64,000 bases of DNA from Streptomyces sp. DH24 (GTDB lineage Bacteria; Actinomycetota; Actinomycetes; Streptomycetales; Streptomycetaceae), in the NCBI RefSeq assembly GCF_029813775.1, contig NZ_JARVKW010000001.1, positions 250,501 through 314,500 on the forward strand, written 5' to 3'. The notes beneath the pieces are model-generated. The model searched no databases. It had not been told where the DNA came from and saw nothing but the letters and a program-made list of their open reading frames with translations. Numbering within the stretch: the first letter of the stretch is position 1; each line of letters begins with the position of its first letter. Shown here one piece after another: positions 48,914 to 57,701 of the stretch. The translations under genes were made by a program, and so were the position numbers.

Positions 48914-50226
48914 CCCCACCGGCCCCGTGGGACGCCTCCCAGACATCCCCCGCACCCGCCCACCCCGACCAGCTCCCCCTCACACCACCCGCACCCCCCG
49001 ACGGCGGGAGCCCTCCTCAGGCGCCAGCCGCGTCCGGCGACGAATGGCGCGCGGGGCGCGCGGGTGGGAAAGCGGGACTGCCGGCCGAAGGCGGAGCCGA
49101 GGCCGGGACGCGCCACCGCCGGGTCGAGGGCCTCCTCCTCGGCCTGGCCGCGGGCGACGCCGCCGGCTGGCCCGCCGCCCGCCACCGCGCCGCCCGCATG
49201 CCCGAGTGGACCCGGCGCCTGACCCGGGAGCTGGACACCTTCGCGGAGCACAACGCGACCACCACCCTCCCCGTCCCGATCGCCCTCAACCAGCCCCCGG
49301 AACCCCTGCGCCTCGGCCCCTCCGACGACGCCGAGTGGGCGGCGTTCGCGGCCGAGGCCGTGCTGCGGGCCGGGGACGACGGCGCGCTCGGCGACCTCAG
49401 CCGGGAACGCCGCACCCGCGCCGCCATCGACCTCACGTGGAACGCGGTCGCCGCCGAGGTCGCCGCCGCCGCCGAACGCGCCCCCGAGGTCGAGTCGGCG
49501 GTGCTCCCGCTGCGCGCCCGTATCTCCGTGCGGGCCGGCCTCGGCAACCTCGCGACCGGCCTGCGCCCGCCCGCCTCCGGCCACGACAACCCGCACTTCT
49601 TCGACGACGCCGCCTGCGTGCGGGCCTGCGTCCTGGCCGTCGCCCACCCCGGCGACCCGCGCAGCGCCGCCGGCCTCGCCGAGTTCGACGCCCGCTACAC
49701 CCAGGACGGCGACGGCGTGCACGGCGCTCGGGCCATGGCGGCGGCCGTCGCGTGCGCCCTCGTCGGCGCGGACGTGACCGCGTGCGTGTCGGCCGCGCTC
49801 GCCGAGCTGCCCGAGTCGACGGAGATCGGGCGCAACGCCCGGCACGCCCTCGCGCTCGCCCGGGACGCCGACGGCGCCTTCGACCTCGTACCGCGCCTTG
49901 AGCACCAGATCGTCGACCACGTCTACAGCTACGGCATCGCCGCCGCCGAGACCGTCCCGGTCGCCCTCGCCCTGGCCGGCGCCGCACGCGGCAGGATCGC
50001 GGAGGCGGTACCGGCGGCGGCCTGTCTGTCCCGGGTCGCGGACTCCGCCCCGGCCCTGGCCGGTGCCCTGACCGGCGCGCTCGGCGGCGGCGCCGCGATC
50101 CCCGCGTCCTGGCGGGAGACCTGCCGCACGCTGTCCGGCTGCGCCCTGCCCCGCCTGACCGGCACCGACCTGGTGGAACTCGCCGAACTCCTGGAAGCCG
50201 TACAACCGGCCCTTCCAGGAGGATGA
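48910..50226 (+). CDS. ADP-ribosylglycohydrolase family protein (copy 2, degenerate)
   Basis: A 438-residue divergent ARH-family protein. After a Pro/Ala-rich, probably disordered N-terminus of about 65 residues come RVEGLLLGLAAGDAAGWPAA and the partly kept metal motif PSDDAEWAAFAAEA. The expected C-terminal GxDxDT metal motif is missing: the equivalent region reads AACLSRVADSAPALAGALTG. It is therefore likely a pseudoenzyme or to have altered chemistry. The middle (FFDDAACVRACVLAVAHPGD; VDHVYSYGIAAAETVPVALA) keeps the all-helical fold. It is coupled by ATGA to copy 1. Confidence 0.8.
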   Translation: MTPPAPWDASQTSPAPAHPDQLPLTPPAPPDGGSPPQAPAASGDEWRAGRAGGKAGLPAEGGAEAGTRHRRVEGLLLGLAAGDAAGWPAARHRAARMPEWTRRLTRELDTFAEHNATTTLPVPIALNQPPEPLRLGPSDDAEWAAFAAEAVLRAGDDGALGDLSRERRTRAAIDLTWNAVAAEVAAAAERAPEVESAVLPLRARISVRAGLGNLATGLRPPASGHDNPHFFDDAACVRACVLAVAHPGDPRSAAGLAEFDARYTQDGDGVHGARAMAAAVACALVGADVTACVSAALAELPESTEIGRNARHALALARDADGAFDLVPRLEHQIVDHVYSYGIAAAETVPVALALAGAARGRIAEAVPAAACLSRVADSAPALAGALTGALGGGAAIPASWRETCRTLSGCALPRLTGTDLVELAELLEAVQPALPGG

Positions 50227-50233
50227 TTCGGGC

Positions 50234-51409
50234 ATGACGCCCAAAGGAGAAGAAAACCGCGAGGCGGTTCTGGAGGACCGGATCACCGGCGCCCTCGTCG
50301 GCGCGGCCGTCGGCGACGCGCTCGGCGGCCCCGTCGAGGGCTACTCCCCCGACCAGATCCTGCAGCGGCACGGCGGCCGGGTGCACGGCATCGTCGGCCC
50401 CTGGAACGGCGACGCCTGGCGCACCGCCCGCCCCATCGCCCCGTACCACAAGGGCGACGGCCACGTCACCGACGACACCTTGATGACGCACGCGCTGATC
50501 CGGGTGTACACGCGGGTCCGCGACCATCTCGACGCGTACGCGGTCGCCGACCACCTGGTGCCGGACCTGATGACGCAGCCGCGCTGGATCCCGGAACTGG
50601 AGGCCGAGGCGCTGCCCCTCCAGCGGATCTTCCTCGCGGAGAAGTGGCTCGTGGCCCGCCTGCACTACGGCCACGTCGACCCGCGCGAGGCCGGCACCGG
50701 CAACATCGTCAACTGCGGCGCGGCGATGTACATGGCCCCGGTCGGCCTGGTCAACGCGGCGAACCCGGCGGGCGCCTACGCAGAGGCCCTGGACGTGGCG
50801 GGCGCGCACCAGTCGTCGTACGGCAGGGAGGCGGCGGGCGTCTTCGCGGCCGCGGTCGCGGCGGCGGCCACGCCGGGCGCGACACCGGACTCGGTGGTGG
50901 CGGCCTGCCTGGCCCTGGCGAAGGACGGCACGCGGGCGGCGATCGAGCGGGTCTGCGAAGTGGCCGCCCGGTACACGGACTTCGAGTCGGCGCTGGTCCC
51001 GCTGCGGGAGGCGGTGGCCCCGTACGACACGGTGGGCCCGGACTACCGCTCGCCGTCGCTGGGCGCCCGGCGCCCGTCCCGGCTGCACGCCATCGAGGAA
51101 CTCCCCGTCGCGCTCGGCATGCTGGTCGTCGCGCGCGGCGACTGGCGGCACGCGGTGCTGGGCGCGGTGAACTACGGGCGCGACTGCGACTCCATCGCGA
51201 CCATGGCCGGGGCCGTCGCGGGCGCGCTGGGCTCCGCCGTCCCGGAGGACTGGGCGAAGACGGTCGCCGAGGCCAGCCGCCTGGACCTGTGGGAACCGCC
51301 CCGGGCGCTCACCGAGGTGACGCGGGAGGTCTTCGCGCGGGACGTCGACCGGCGCCGGGCGCACGAGCGGGCGTTCGCGGAGTTCGGGGGGCCGGAATGC
51401 TCCGCCTGA
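50234..51409 (+). CDS. ADP-ribosylglycohydrolase family protein (copy 3)
   Basis: A 391-residue ARH-family protein with ITGALVGAAVGDALGGPVEG, the first metal site GHVTDDTLMTHALIRVYTRV and a second metal site NYGRDCDSIATMAGAVAGAL (Ser instead of the final Thr, common in the family), so a functional metal centre is expected. TGNIVNCGAAMYMAPVGLVN is the central conserved loop. ATG at 50234 with AGGAGGA upstream, seven bases after copy 2. Its end overlaps the start of copy 4 by 13 bp. Confidence 0.92.
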   Translation: MTPKGEENREAVLEDRITGALVGAAVGDALGGPVEGYSPDQILQRHGGRVHGIVGPWNGDAWRTARPIAPYHKGDGHVTDDTLMTHALIRVYTRVRDHLDAYAVADHLVPDLMTQPRWIPELEAEALPLQRIFLAEKWLVARLHYGHVDPREAGTGNIVNCGAAMYMAPVGLVNAANPAGAYAEALDVAGAHQSSYGREAAGVFAAAVAAAATPGATPDSVVAACLALAKDGTRAAIERVCEVAARYTDFESALVPLREAVAPYDTVGPDYRSPSLGARRPSRLHAIEELPVALGMLVVARGDWRHAVLGAVNYGRDCDSIATMAGAVAGALGSAVPEDWAKTVAEASRLDLWEPPRALTEVTREVFARDVDRRRAHERAFAEFGGPECSA

Positions 51410-52764
51410 CGTGGGTGCAGCCCGAGGACCTGATCGGGCACGAGTTGCGGCAGGCGGAGCTGGACGGCCGCGAGGCCTCGGTGATCGCCGAGCGGTGGCG
51501 GTCGGCGGGCGGCCCGGAGGCTCCCGTACGCGCCGGCGCCTCCGAGCGGCCGGTCTCCGGCTATCTGCGGCGGCTGGCGAACGACCTGCTGGACGAGCTC
51601 GCCGACCTGCCGAGCAGGCTGGCCGACAGCGAACCGACGGACCTGGCGCGGATCAGGGCGCTGTGCCCCGACTGGCCGGGCCGCGCGGCCGGGCGTCCGG
51701 ACGCCGGGCTGCGCGACCGGCTGGAGGCCGCCTGGCTGGGCCGCGCGGCGGGCTGTCTGCTGGGCAAGCCCGTCGAGAAACTGCCCCTCGACGCCATCCG
51801 TGCCCTCGCCCGCGCCACCGGCAACTGGCCCCTGACCACCTGGTTCACGGCCCGCGGTGTCCCGGCGGAACTCCTCGCCGCGCACCCCTGGAACCGCCGC
51901 TCGGCCGCCACCGGTCTCGCCGAGAACATCGACGGCATGCCCGAGGACGACGACCTCAACTACCCGGTCCTCAACCTGCTGTTGCTGCGCCGCCACGGCA
52001 GGTCCTTCACGACCGCCGACGTGGCCCGCCTCTGGCTGGACGAACTCCCCGCGGGCCGCACCTTCACCGCGGAGCGTGTCGCGTACCGCAATCTGCTGAC
52101 CGGCCTCGAACCTCCGCTGACCGCCCGGCACCGCAACCCGTTCCGCGAGTGGATCGGCGCCCTGATCCGCGCCGACGTGCACGGCTGGACCAACCCCGGC
52201 GACCCGGGCGCGGCGGCCGAGCAGGCGCACCGCGACGCCACCCTCACGCACACCGCCAACGGCGTGTACGCGGCGATGTTCACGGCGGCCGTCGTCGCCA
52301 CCGCCGCGACCGGCGACCACAACGTGCACGCCTGTCTGCGCACCGGCCTCGCGGTCGTCCCGCCCGGCTCCCGGTTGGCCGGCGCGGTCCGGGAGGCCGT
52401 CCGGCTCGCCGGGTCCCACGAGGACTTCGACGAGGTGGTGGACCGCCTGCACGCCACTTACGACGCGACCCACCACTGGGTGCACGCCGTGCCCAACACC
52501 GCCCTGGTCGCCGCCGCGCTCACCCACGCCGACGGCGACTTCTCCGGCTCGGTCTGCCGGGCGGTGTCCGGCGGCTGGGACACCGACTCGGTCGGCGCGA
52601 CCGCGGGGTGCGTCGCCGGGCTCCTCGCGGGCGCCCCCGCCGCCCTGCCCGACCGCTGGACCGCGCCCCTGAAGAACCGGCTGGCCACCTCCGTCGGCGA
52701 CTTCGACGGCACCGGCTTCGACACCCTCGCCCACCTCACCCACCAGGAGGCCACCCGCCCATGA
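51397..52764 (+). CDS. ADP-ribosylglycohydrolase family protein (copy 4, N-terminal extension)
   Basis: A 455-residue protein. The first ~105 residues are an extra region (LTWVQPEDLIGHELRQAELD and a helical DLLDELADLPSRLADSEPTD) before the ARH domain begins at LEAAWLGRAAGCLLGKPVEK. The first metal site reads MPEDDDLNYPVLNLLLLRRH, and the second is GGWDTDSVGATAGCVAGLLA, so both are plausible. LTHTANGVYAAMFTAAVVAT is the central loop. ATG at 51397, inside the end of copy 3; the stop overlaps the CoA-transferase ATG. Confidence 0.88.
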   Translation: MLRLTWVQPEDLIGHELRQAELDGREASVIAERWRSAGGPEAPVRAGASERPVSGYLRRLANDLLDELADLPSRLADSEPTDLARIRALCPDWPGRAAGRPDAGLRDRLEAAWLGRAAGCLLGKPVEKLPLDAIRALARATGNWPLTTWFTARGVPAELLAAHPWNRRSAATGLAENIDGMPEDDDLNYPVLNLLLLRRHGRSFTTADVARLWLDELPAGRTFTAERVAYRNLLTGLEPPLTARHRNPFREWIGALIRADVHGWTNPGDPGAAAEQAHRDATLTHTANGVYAAMFTAAVVATAATGDHNVHACLRTGLAVVPPGSRLAGAVREAVRLAGSHEDFDEVVDRLHATYDATHHWVHAVPNTALVAAALTHADGDFSGSVCRAVSGGWDTDSVGATAGCVAGLLAGAPAALPDRWTAPLKNRLATSVGDFDGTGFDTLAHLTHQEATRP

Positions 52765-53990
52765 CGGCCACCGCCACGACAGGCAGCACGCCCGGCACAC
52801 CGCCCGACGCCCCGCTGACCGGCCTGCGCGTCCTCGACCTCGCGACCCTCTTCGCCGGACCGCTCGCCGCGACCCTGCTCGGCGACTTCGGCGCCGAGGT
52901 CGTCAAGGTCGAGCACCCGAGGAAACCCGACCCGTCCCGGGGCCACGGCCCGTCCAAGGACGGCGTCGGCCTGTGGTGGAAGGTGCTCGGCCGCAACAAG
53001 CGCACCATCACGCTCGACCTGTCCAGGCCCGGCGGCCGCGACACGCTCCTCCGGCTCGCCGCCGGGGCGGACGTCGTCATCGAGAACTTCCGCCCCGGCA
53101 CCCTGGAGAAATGGGACCTCGGCTGGCCCGAGCTGTCCGCCGCCAACCCCCGCCTGGTGCTCGCCCGGGTCACCGCCTTCGGCCAGTTCGGCCCGTACGC
53201 GCACCGGCCCGGCTTCGGCACCCTCGCCGAGGCGATGAGCGGCTTCGCCGCGATCACCGGCGAACCGGACGCGCCGCCGACGCTCCCGCCGTTCGGCCTC
53301 GCCGACTCCATCGCCGGTCTGGCCACCGCCTACGCCGTCATGGCCGCGCTCGCCGCCCGGGACCGCACCGGCGAGGGGCAGGTGGTCGACATGGCGATCA
53401 TCGAGCCGATCCTGACCGTGCTGGGCCCGCAGCCCACCTGGTACGACCAGCTCGGCCACGTCCAGGAACGCACCGGCAACCGCTCCGCGAACAACGCCCC
53501 GCGCAACACCTACCGCACCGCCGACGGCGACTGGGTCGCCGTGTCCACCTCCGCGCAGTCCATCGCCGAGCGCGTGATGCACCTGGTCGGCAGGCCCGAG
53601 CTGATCGACGAGCCGTGGTTCGCGACGGGCGCCGGCCGGGCCGCGCACGCCGACGTCCTCGACACGGCGGTGGGCGACTGGATCGCCCGGCACTCCCGCA
53701 CCGATGTCCTCGCCGCGTTCGAGAAGGCGGAGGCGGCGGTGGCGCCCGTGCAGGACGTCCGGGACGTGCTGACGGACCCGCAGTACCAGGCGCTGGACTC
53801 CGTCACCACCGTGGACGACCCGGAACTGGGCCCGCTGCGCATGCAGAACGTGCTGTTCCGGCTGTCGGCCACGCCCGGCGCGATCCGCTGGGCGGGCCGT
53901 CCGCACGGCACCGACACCGACGAGGTGCTCACCGAACTGGGCCTCACCCCGGCCGAGTTGGCAGCGCTGCGCACGGAGGGAGCGCTGTGA
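52761..53990 (+). CDS. CoA-transferase, family III (CaiB/BaiF)
   Basis: A 409-residue class III CoA-transferase, which moves CoA between carboxylic acids through enzyme-bound anhydride and thioester steps. TGLRVLDLATLFAGPLAATL and FGAEVVKVEHP form the N-terminal CoA-binding region, and the catalytic Asp is Asp182 in GLADSIAGLATAYA, at the same place as Asp169 of formyl-CoA transferase. AVAPVQDVRDVLTDPQYQA is the usual C-terminal block. The acid it acts on is not known. The start overlaps the preceding stop (ATGA), as part of the ARH operon. Confidence 0.92.
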   Translation: MTATATTGSTPGTPPDAPLTGLRVLDLATLFAGPLAATLLGDFGAEVVKVEHPRKPDPSRGHGPSKDGVGLWWKVLGRNKRTITLDLSRPGGRDTLLRLAAGADVVIENFRPGTLEKWDLGWPELSAANPRLVLARVTAFGQFGPYAHRPGFGTLAEAMSGFAAITGEPDAPPTLPPFGLADSIAGLATAYAVMAALAARDRTGEGQVVDMAIIEPILTVLGPQPTWYDQLGHVQERTGNRSANNAPRNTYRTADGDWVAVSTSAQSIAERVMHLVGRPELIDEPWFATGAGRAAHADVLDTAVGDWIARHSRTDVLAAFEKAEAAVAPVQDVRDVLTDPQYQALDSVTTVDDPELGPLRMQNVLFRLSATPGAIRWAGRPHGTDTDEVLTELGLTPAELAALRTEGAL

Positions 53991-54802
53991 CGGACACGCC
54001 GCTGACCTGGCTCTACGCCCCCGGCGACCGGCCGCACGTGGTCGCCAAGGCCCTGACGGCCGGGGCGGACGTGGTCGTCGTGGACCTGGAGGACGCCGTC
54101 GCCCCGGACCGCAAGGCCTACGCCCGCGACGCCACCGCCGAGCTGCTGAGCGACCCGCGGCCGGTCCCGGTCCACGTCCGGGTCAACGCCCTCGACAGCC
54201 CGTGGGGCCCGGCCGACCTGACGGCACTCGCCCCGGCTCCGGGCCTCGGCGGGGTGCGGCTGCCGAAGGTGGCACGCCCCTCGGACGTGGTCCGGGCGGC
54301 ACTGCTCACCGGCGAACTCCCGTTGTACGCCCTGCTGGAAACAGCCATCGGCGTCGAGCACGCCTTCGCCGTCGCCTCCTGCCACCCCGCGCTGCGCGGC
54401 ATCGCGCTCGGCGAGGCGGACCTGCGGGCCGACCTGGGCGTACGGGACGACGCGGGTCTCGACTGGCCCCGCTCCCGGGTGGTCGTCGCGGCGCGGGCGG
54501 CCGGGCTCGCCCCACCGCCCCAGTCGGTGCACCCGGACACCCGTGACCTGGAAGGACTGGTCGCGTCGTGCGCACGTGGCCGCGCCCTGGGCTTCTGGGG
54601 CCGGGCCGCCGTCCACCCGCGTCAGCTCCCGGTGATCGAACGGGCGTATCTGCCCACGCAGCAGGAGATCGAGCAGGCGGAGACGGTCGTCAAGGCGGCG
54701 GCCCAGGAAGAGGGCGCGCAGGCCCTGCCGGACGGCCGCTTCGTGGACGCGGCGGTGGTCACGGCCGCCCGGCGCACACTGGCGCTGTCCCGCCGGCGCT
54801 GA
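53987..54802 (+). CDS. CitE-like lyase (HpcH/HpaI aldolase family)
   Basis: A 271-residue TIM-barrel protein of the CitE/citramalyl-CoA lyase group. Mg2+ and substrate residues are visible in VVDLEDAVAPDRK, LLETAIGVEHAFAVAS and LGEADLRADLG; the C-terminal signature GFWGRAAVHPRQLPVIERAY is intact. Relatives cleave or form citryl-, malyl- or citramalyl-CoA. Paired with a CoA-transferase, it suggests activation of a hydroxy-dicarboxylate followed by C-C cleavage. The GTG at 53987 overlaps the CoA-transferase stop (GTGA). It is the last gene of the operon. Confidence 0.9.
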   Translation: MTDTPLTWLYAPGDRPHVVAKALTAGADVVVVDLEDAVAPDRKAYARDATAELLSDPRPVPVHVRVNALDSPWGPADLTALAPAPGLGGVRLPKVARPSDVVRAALLTGELPLYALLETAIGVEHAFAVASCHPALRGIALGEADLRADLGVRDDAGLDWPRSRVVVAARAAGLAPPPQSVHPDTRDLEGLVASCARGRALGFWGRAAVHPRQLPVIERAYLPTQQEIEQAETVVKAAAQEEGAQALPDGRFVDAAVVTAARRTLALSRRR

Positions 54803-54820
54803 GCGGCGCCCGCCGCGCAC

Positions 54821-54860
54821 ACGACGAGGGCGCCCGGAGAATTCCGGGCGCCCTCGTCGT
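54821..54860. terminator. Terminator between ARH operon and lgt
   Basis: A 17-bp perfect stem (ACGACGAGGGCGCCCGG with CCGGGCGCCCTCGTCGT) around AGAATT, between two convergent operons. Confidence 0.92.
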
Positions 54861-54874
54861 CGTACTGCCGGGCG

Positions 54875-55888
54875 TCACGCCTTCTTCGTCGGCTCCGCCT
54901 CGGTCTCGTCCTTCACATCGTCCACGTCGTCGGCGGCGGCGGCGTCCTCCACCGCGTCGGACTCGCCGTCGGACTTGCCGTCGGTCTTCGTCTCCGCGTC
55001 GGTCTCCCCGGCCGCGGCGGCCGTGGCGGAGGACTCCTCGGCGTCACCGTCGCCGTCGGCGTCGGCGCTCTCCGCCGCCGGCTCCACCACGGCCTCCCGG
55101 CCGGGCCGCTTCTTCGCCGACACGACGATGTAGAGCACCGCGAGCAGGAAGACGAGCAGCGCGGTCCAGTTGTTCAGCCGCAGGCCCAGGATGTGGTGGG
55201 CGTCGTCGACGCGCATGTACTCGATCCAGAACCGGCCCACGCAGTACGCGGCGACGTACAGCGCGAACGCCCGGCCGTGGCCGAGCCGGAAGCGGCGGTC
55301 GGCCCAGATGACGAGCAGCGCGACACCGATGCACCACAGCGACTCGTACAGGAACGTCGGGTGGTACGTGCCCGGCACCCGGCCGTCCGCGGACGACGTG
55401 ATCTCCACCGCCCACGGCAGATCGGTCGGACGGCCGTACAGCTCCTGGTTGAACCAGTTGCCCCAGCGCCCCATGGCCTGCGCGAGCGCGATGCCCGGGG
55501 CGACGGCGTCGGCGTACGCCGGCAGCGGGATGCCCCGGCGCCGGCAGCCGATCCACGCGCCGACCGCGCCGAGGGCGATCGCGCCCCAGATGCCGAGGCC
55601 GCCCTCCCAGATCTTGAAGGCGTCGACCCAGTCACGGCCCTCGCTGAAGTACAGCTGGTAGTCCGTGATCACGTGGTAGAGCCGGCCGCCGACCAGGCCG
55701 AACGGCACGGCCCAGACCGCGATGTCCGCAACCGTGCCGACCCGGCCGCCGCGGGCGACCCAGCGCCTGCCGCCGAGCCAGACGGCGAGGAAGACGCCGA
55801 TGATGATGCAGAACGCGTAGCCGCGCAGCGGGACGGGGCCGAGGTACAGCACCCCGCGCGACGGGCTGGGAATGTAGGCAAGTTCCAT
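54875..55888 (-). CDS. lgt: Prolipoprotein diacylglyceryl transferase
   Basis: A 337-residue inner-membrane enzyme that attaches diacylglycerol to the lipobox Cys of prolipoproteins. PLRGYAFCIIIGVFLAVWLG, GGRLYHVITDYQ with the catalytic His, GRWGNWFNQELYGRPTDLPW (the Lgt signature) and RFWIEYMRVDDAHHILGLRL are present. A long acidic Ala/Glu/Asp/Lys tail of about 70 residues follows the last membrane segment. ATG at 55888. It serves the LivK and other lipoproteins of this window. Confidence 0.96.
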   Translation of the reverse strand: MELAYIPSPSRGVLYLGPVPLRGYAFCIIIGVFLAVWLGGRRWVARGGRVGTVADIAVWAVPFGLVGGRLYHVITDYQLYFSEGRDWVDAFKIWEGGLGIWGAIALGAVGAWIGCRRRGIPLPAYADAVAPGIALAQAMGRWGNWFNQELYGRPTDLPWAVEITSSADGRVPGTYHPTFLYESLWCIGVALLVIWADRRFRLGHGRAFALYVAAYCVGRFWIEYMRVDDAHHILGLRLNNWTALLVFLLAVLYIVVSAKKRPGREAVVEPAAESADADGDGDAEESSATAAAAGETDAETKTDGKSDGESDAVEDAAAADDVDDVKDETEAEPTKKA

Positions 55889-55999
55889 GGCAGGGTCGAC
55901 GCTACCGTGCCGGGCCGCGCCCTCGGCGGCCGGACCGGCTACGGCTCCATAACGGGCGCGGACGAAACAGGCGGAGTCGAAACAGGCCGGGCCCGTCCC

Positions 56000-56776
56000 T
56001 CAGCCCTTCGCGGCCTGCTGCACCATCTGCTTCAGCTTCGCCGGTGTCATCGTCTGGTCCTGGTAGATGTTCTTGCCGTTCAGCAGCACGGTCGGCGTGC
56101 CCGTGAAGCCGCCCTTGGAGAAGGCCTCGTTGGACTTGGCCACCCAGCTGTTGTGCGTGCCGTCCTCGACGCACTTGCGGAACTCGGCCGTGTCCAGGCC
56201 CTCCACCTTGCCCGCCAGGTCGAGCAGCTTGGCGGTGTCCGCGAAGGCGTCGTCGGCCTCCTGCGGCTGGCTGTCGTAGAGCACGTCGTGGTACTCGGTG
56301 AACTTGCCGGCGTCCTGCGCGCACGCCGCCGCGTTGGCCGCGGTGCGCGAACCCGTGCCGCCCATGTTGCCGTCGATGATCGTGGCCAGGTGGTAGTTCA
56401 CCTTCAGCTGGCCGGCCGCCGTCAGCTCGTGGATCGTCGAGCGGTACGCCTGCTCGAAACCCTTGCAGGCCGGGCAGCGGAAGTCCTCCCAGACGGTGAG
56501 CGTCGAGCTGGCGCTCTCCTTGCCGACCGGGATGGCGAGGCCGTCCTTGCCCTGCGCCCCGGACGGCACCACCACCGGGCCCGCCGACTCGCCGCCGTCG
56601 TCCTTGCCCGCGTTCGCCGCAACGACGCCGATCACCGCCGCCAGTCCCAGGACGCCGACCACGGCGGCGCCCACGATGAGCGCACGCCGTCGCTTCTCGG
56701 CGGCCTTCTGCTTCTCGCGCTCGACCGCCAGCCGCTCCCGGGCGGTGCGCTTTGCCTCTCGGTTCTTCTCGCTCAC
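56000..56776 (-). CDS. Membrane-anchored DsbA-like thiol oxidoreductase
   Basis: A 258-residue protein with a charged helix (EAKRTARERLAVEREKQKAA), a single membrane segment (about residues 32-54) and an extracytoplasmic thioredoxin-like DsbA domain. The active site is Cys101-Pro-Ala-Cys104 in DFRCPACKGFEQAY, with the cis-Pro in GGFTGTPTVLLNGKNI, so it probably catalyses disulfide formation or exchange in exported proteins. The GTG at 56776 is used because the open frame ahead has no support. It lies downstream of trpA but behind a terminator, and 111 bp ahead of lgt. Confidence 0.9.
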   Translation of the reverse strand: MSEKNREAKRTARERLAVEREKQKAAEKRRRALIVGAAVVGVLGLAAVIGVVAANAGKDDGGESAGPVVVPSGAQGKDGLAIPVGKESASSTLTVWEDFRCPACKGFEQAYRSTIHELTAAGQLKVNYHLATIIDGNMGGTGSRTAANAAACAQDAGKFTEYHDVLYDSQPQEADDAFADTAKLLDLAGKVEGLDTAEFRKCVEDGTHNSWVAKSNEAFSKGGFTGTPTVLLNGKNIYQDQTMTPAKLKQMVQQAAKG

Positions 56777-56790
56777 ACCCCGCAGAACGA

Positions 56791-56819
56791 ACCGGGGAGG
56801 CGCACCGCGCCTCCCCGGT
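56791..56819 (-). terminator. trp operon terminator
   Basis: A 13-bp perfect stem (ACCGGGGAGGCGC with GCGCCTCCCCGGT) with an ACC loop, between the trpA stop and the DsbA-like gene. Confidence 0.85.
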
Positions 56820-56885
56820 CCCAGGTCCACCCGTACGAGGGACCCGTAGGACGGTTTCCGTCCGCCACGCCTTCCGGCGCGGGCC

Positions 56886-57701
56886 CTACGCCTGTCCGCG
56901 CACGCCCTTCGCGAGGTCGCCGGCGAGTGCCCGGACGCCCTCGACGCCGGCCGCGTCGTCCGGCGCGTCCAGCATCCGCTTCACGAACGCCGAGCCGACG
57001 ATGACGCCGTCGGCGAAGCGCGCGACCTCGGCGGCCTGGGTGGGGTTGGAGACGCCGAGGCCGACGCAGACGGGCAGGTCGGTGGTGGCACGCGTGCGCC
57101 GCACCAGGTCCTGGGCCTGCGAGCTGACCGTCTCCCGGGTGCCGGTGACGCCCATCAGGGAGGCGGCGTAGACGAAGCCGCTGCCGGCCGCGGTGATCTT
57201 CGCGAGCCGTTCGTCCTTGCTGCTGGGCGCGACCACGAAGACCGTGGCGAGCCCGTGCTTCTCGGCGTGCTCGCGCCACAGCTCCGACTCCTGCACGGGC
57301 AGGTCCGGCAGGATGCAGCCCGCGCCGCCCGCCTCGGCGAGCTCGGCGGTGAAGCGCTCGACGCCGTAGCGGTCAATGGGGTTCCAGTACGTCATGACCA
57401 GGATCGGCTTGCCGGTGGCGGCATGGGCCTCGCGGACCGTCCGCATCACGTCGGCGATCCGCACACCGCCGCGCAGGGCGATGTCGTCGGCGGTCTGGAT
57501 GACGGGGCCGTCGAGGACCGGGTCGCTGTGCGGCAGGCCCACCTCGACGACGTCCGCTCCGCCCTCCAGCGCCGCCTTGACGGCCTCGATGCCGCCGTCG
57601 ACGGTCGGGAAACCGGCGGGCAGGTAGGCGATGAGCGCCGCACGTCCCTCGGCCTTCGCCGCCGCGAGGGTGTCGTTCAGCAGCCGGATGTTCCCGCTCA
57701 C
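56886..57701 (-). CDS. trpA: Tryptophan synthase alpha subunit
   Basis: A 271-residue TIM barrel that cleaves indole-3-glycerol phosphate to indole and glyceraldehyde 3-phosphate and channels indole to TrpB. Catalytic Glu and Asp lie in [20 protein letters not shown], and [13 protein letters not shown] and [13 protein letters not shown] hold the phosphate loop. [16 protein letters not shown] and [12 protein letters not shown] finish the barrel. The GTG at 57701 overlaps the trpB stop (GTGA), so the two are translationally coupled. Confidence 0.97.
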   Translation of the reverse strand: MSGNIRLLNDTLAAAKAEGRAALIAYLPAGFPTVDGGIEAVKAALEGGADVVEVGLPHSDPVLDGPVIQTADDIALRGGVRIADVMRTVREAHAATGKPILVMTYWNPIDRYGVERFTAELAEAGGAGCILPDLPVQESELWREHAEKHGLATVFVVAPSSKDERLAKITAAGSGFVYAASLMGVTGTRETVSSQAQDLVRRTRATTDLPVCVGLGVSNPTQAAEVARFADGVIVGSAFVKRMLDAPDDAAGVEGVRALAGDLAKGVRGQA

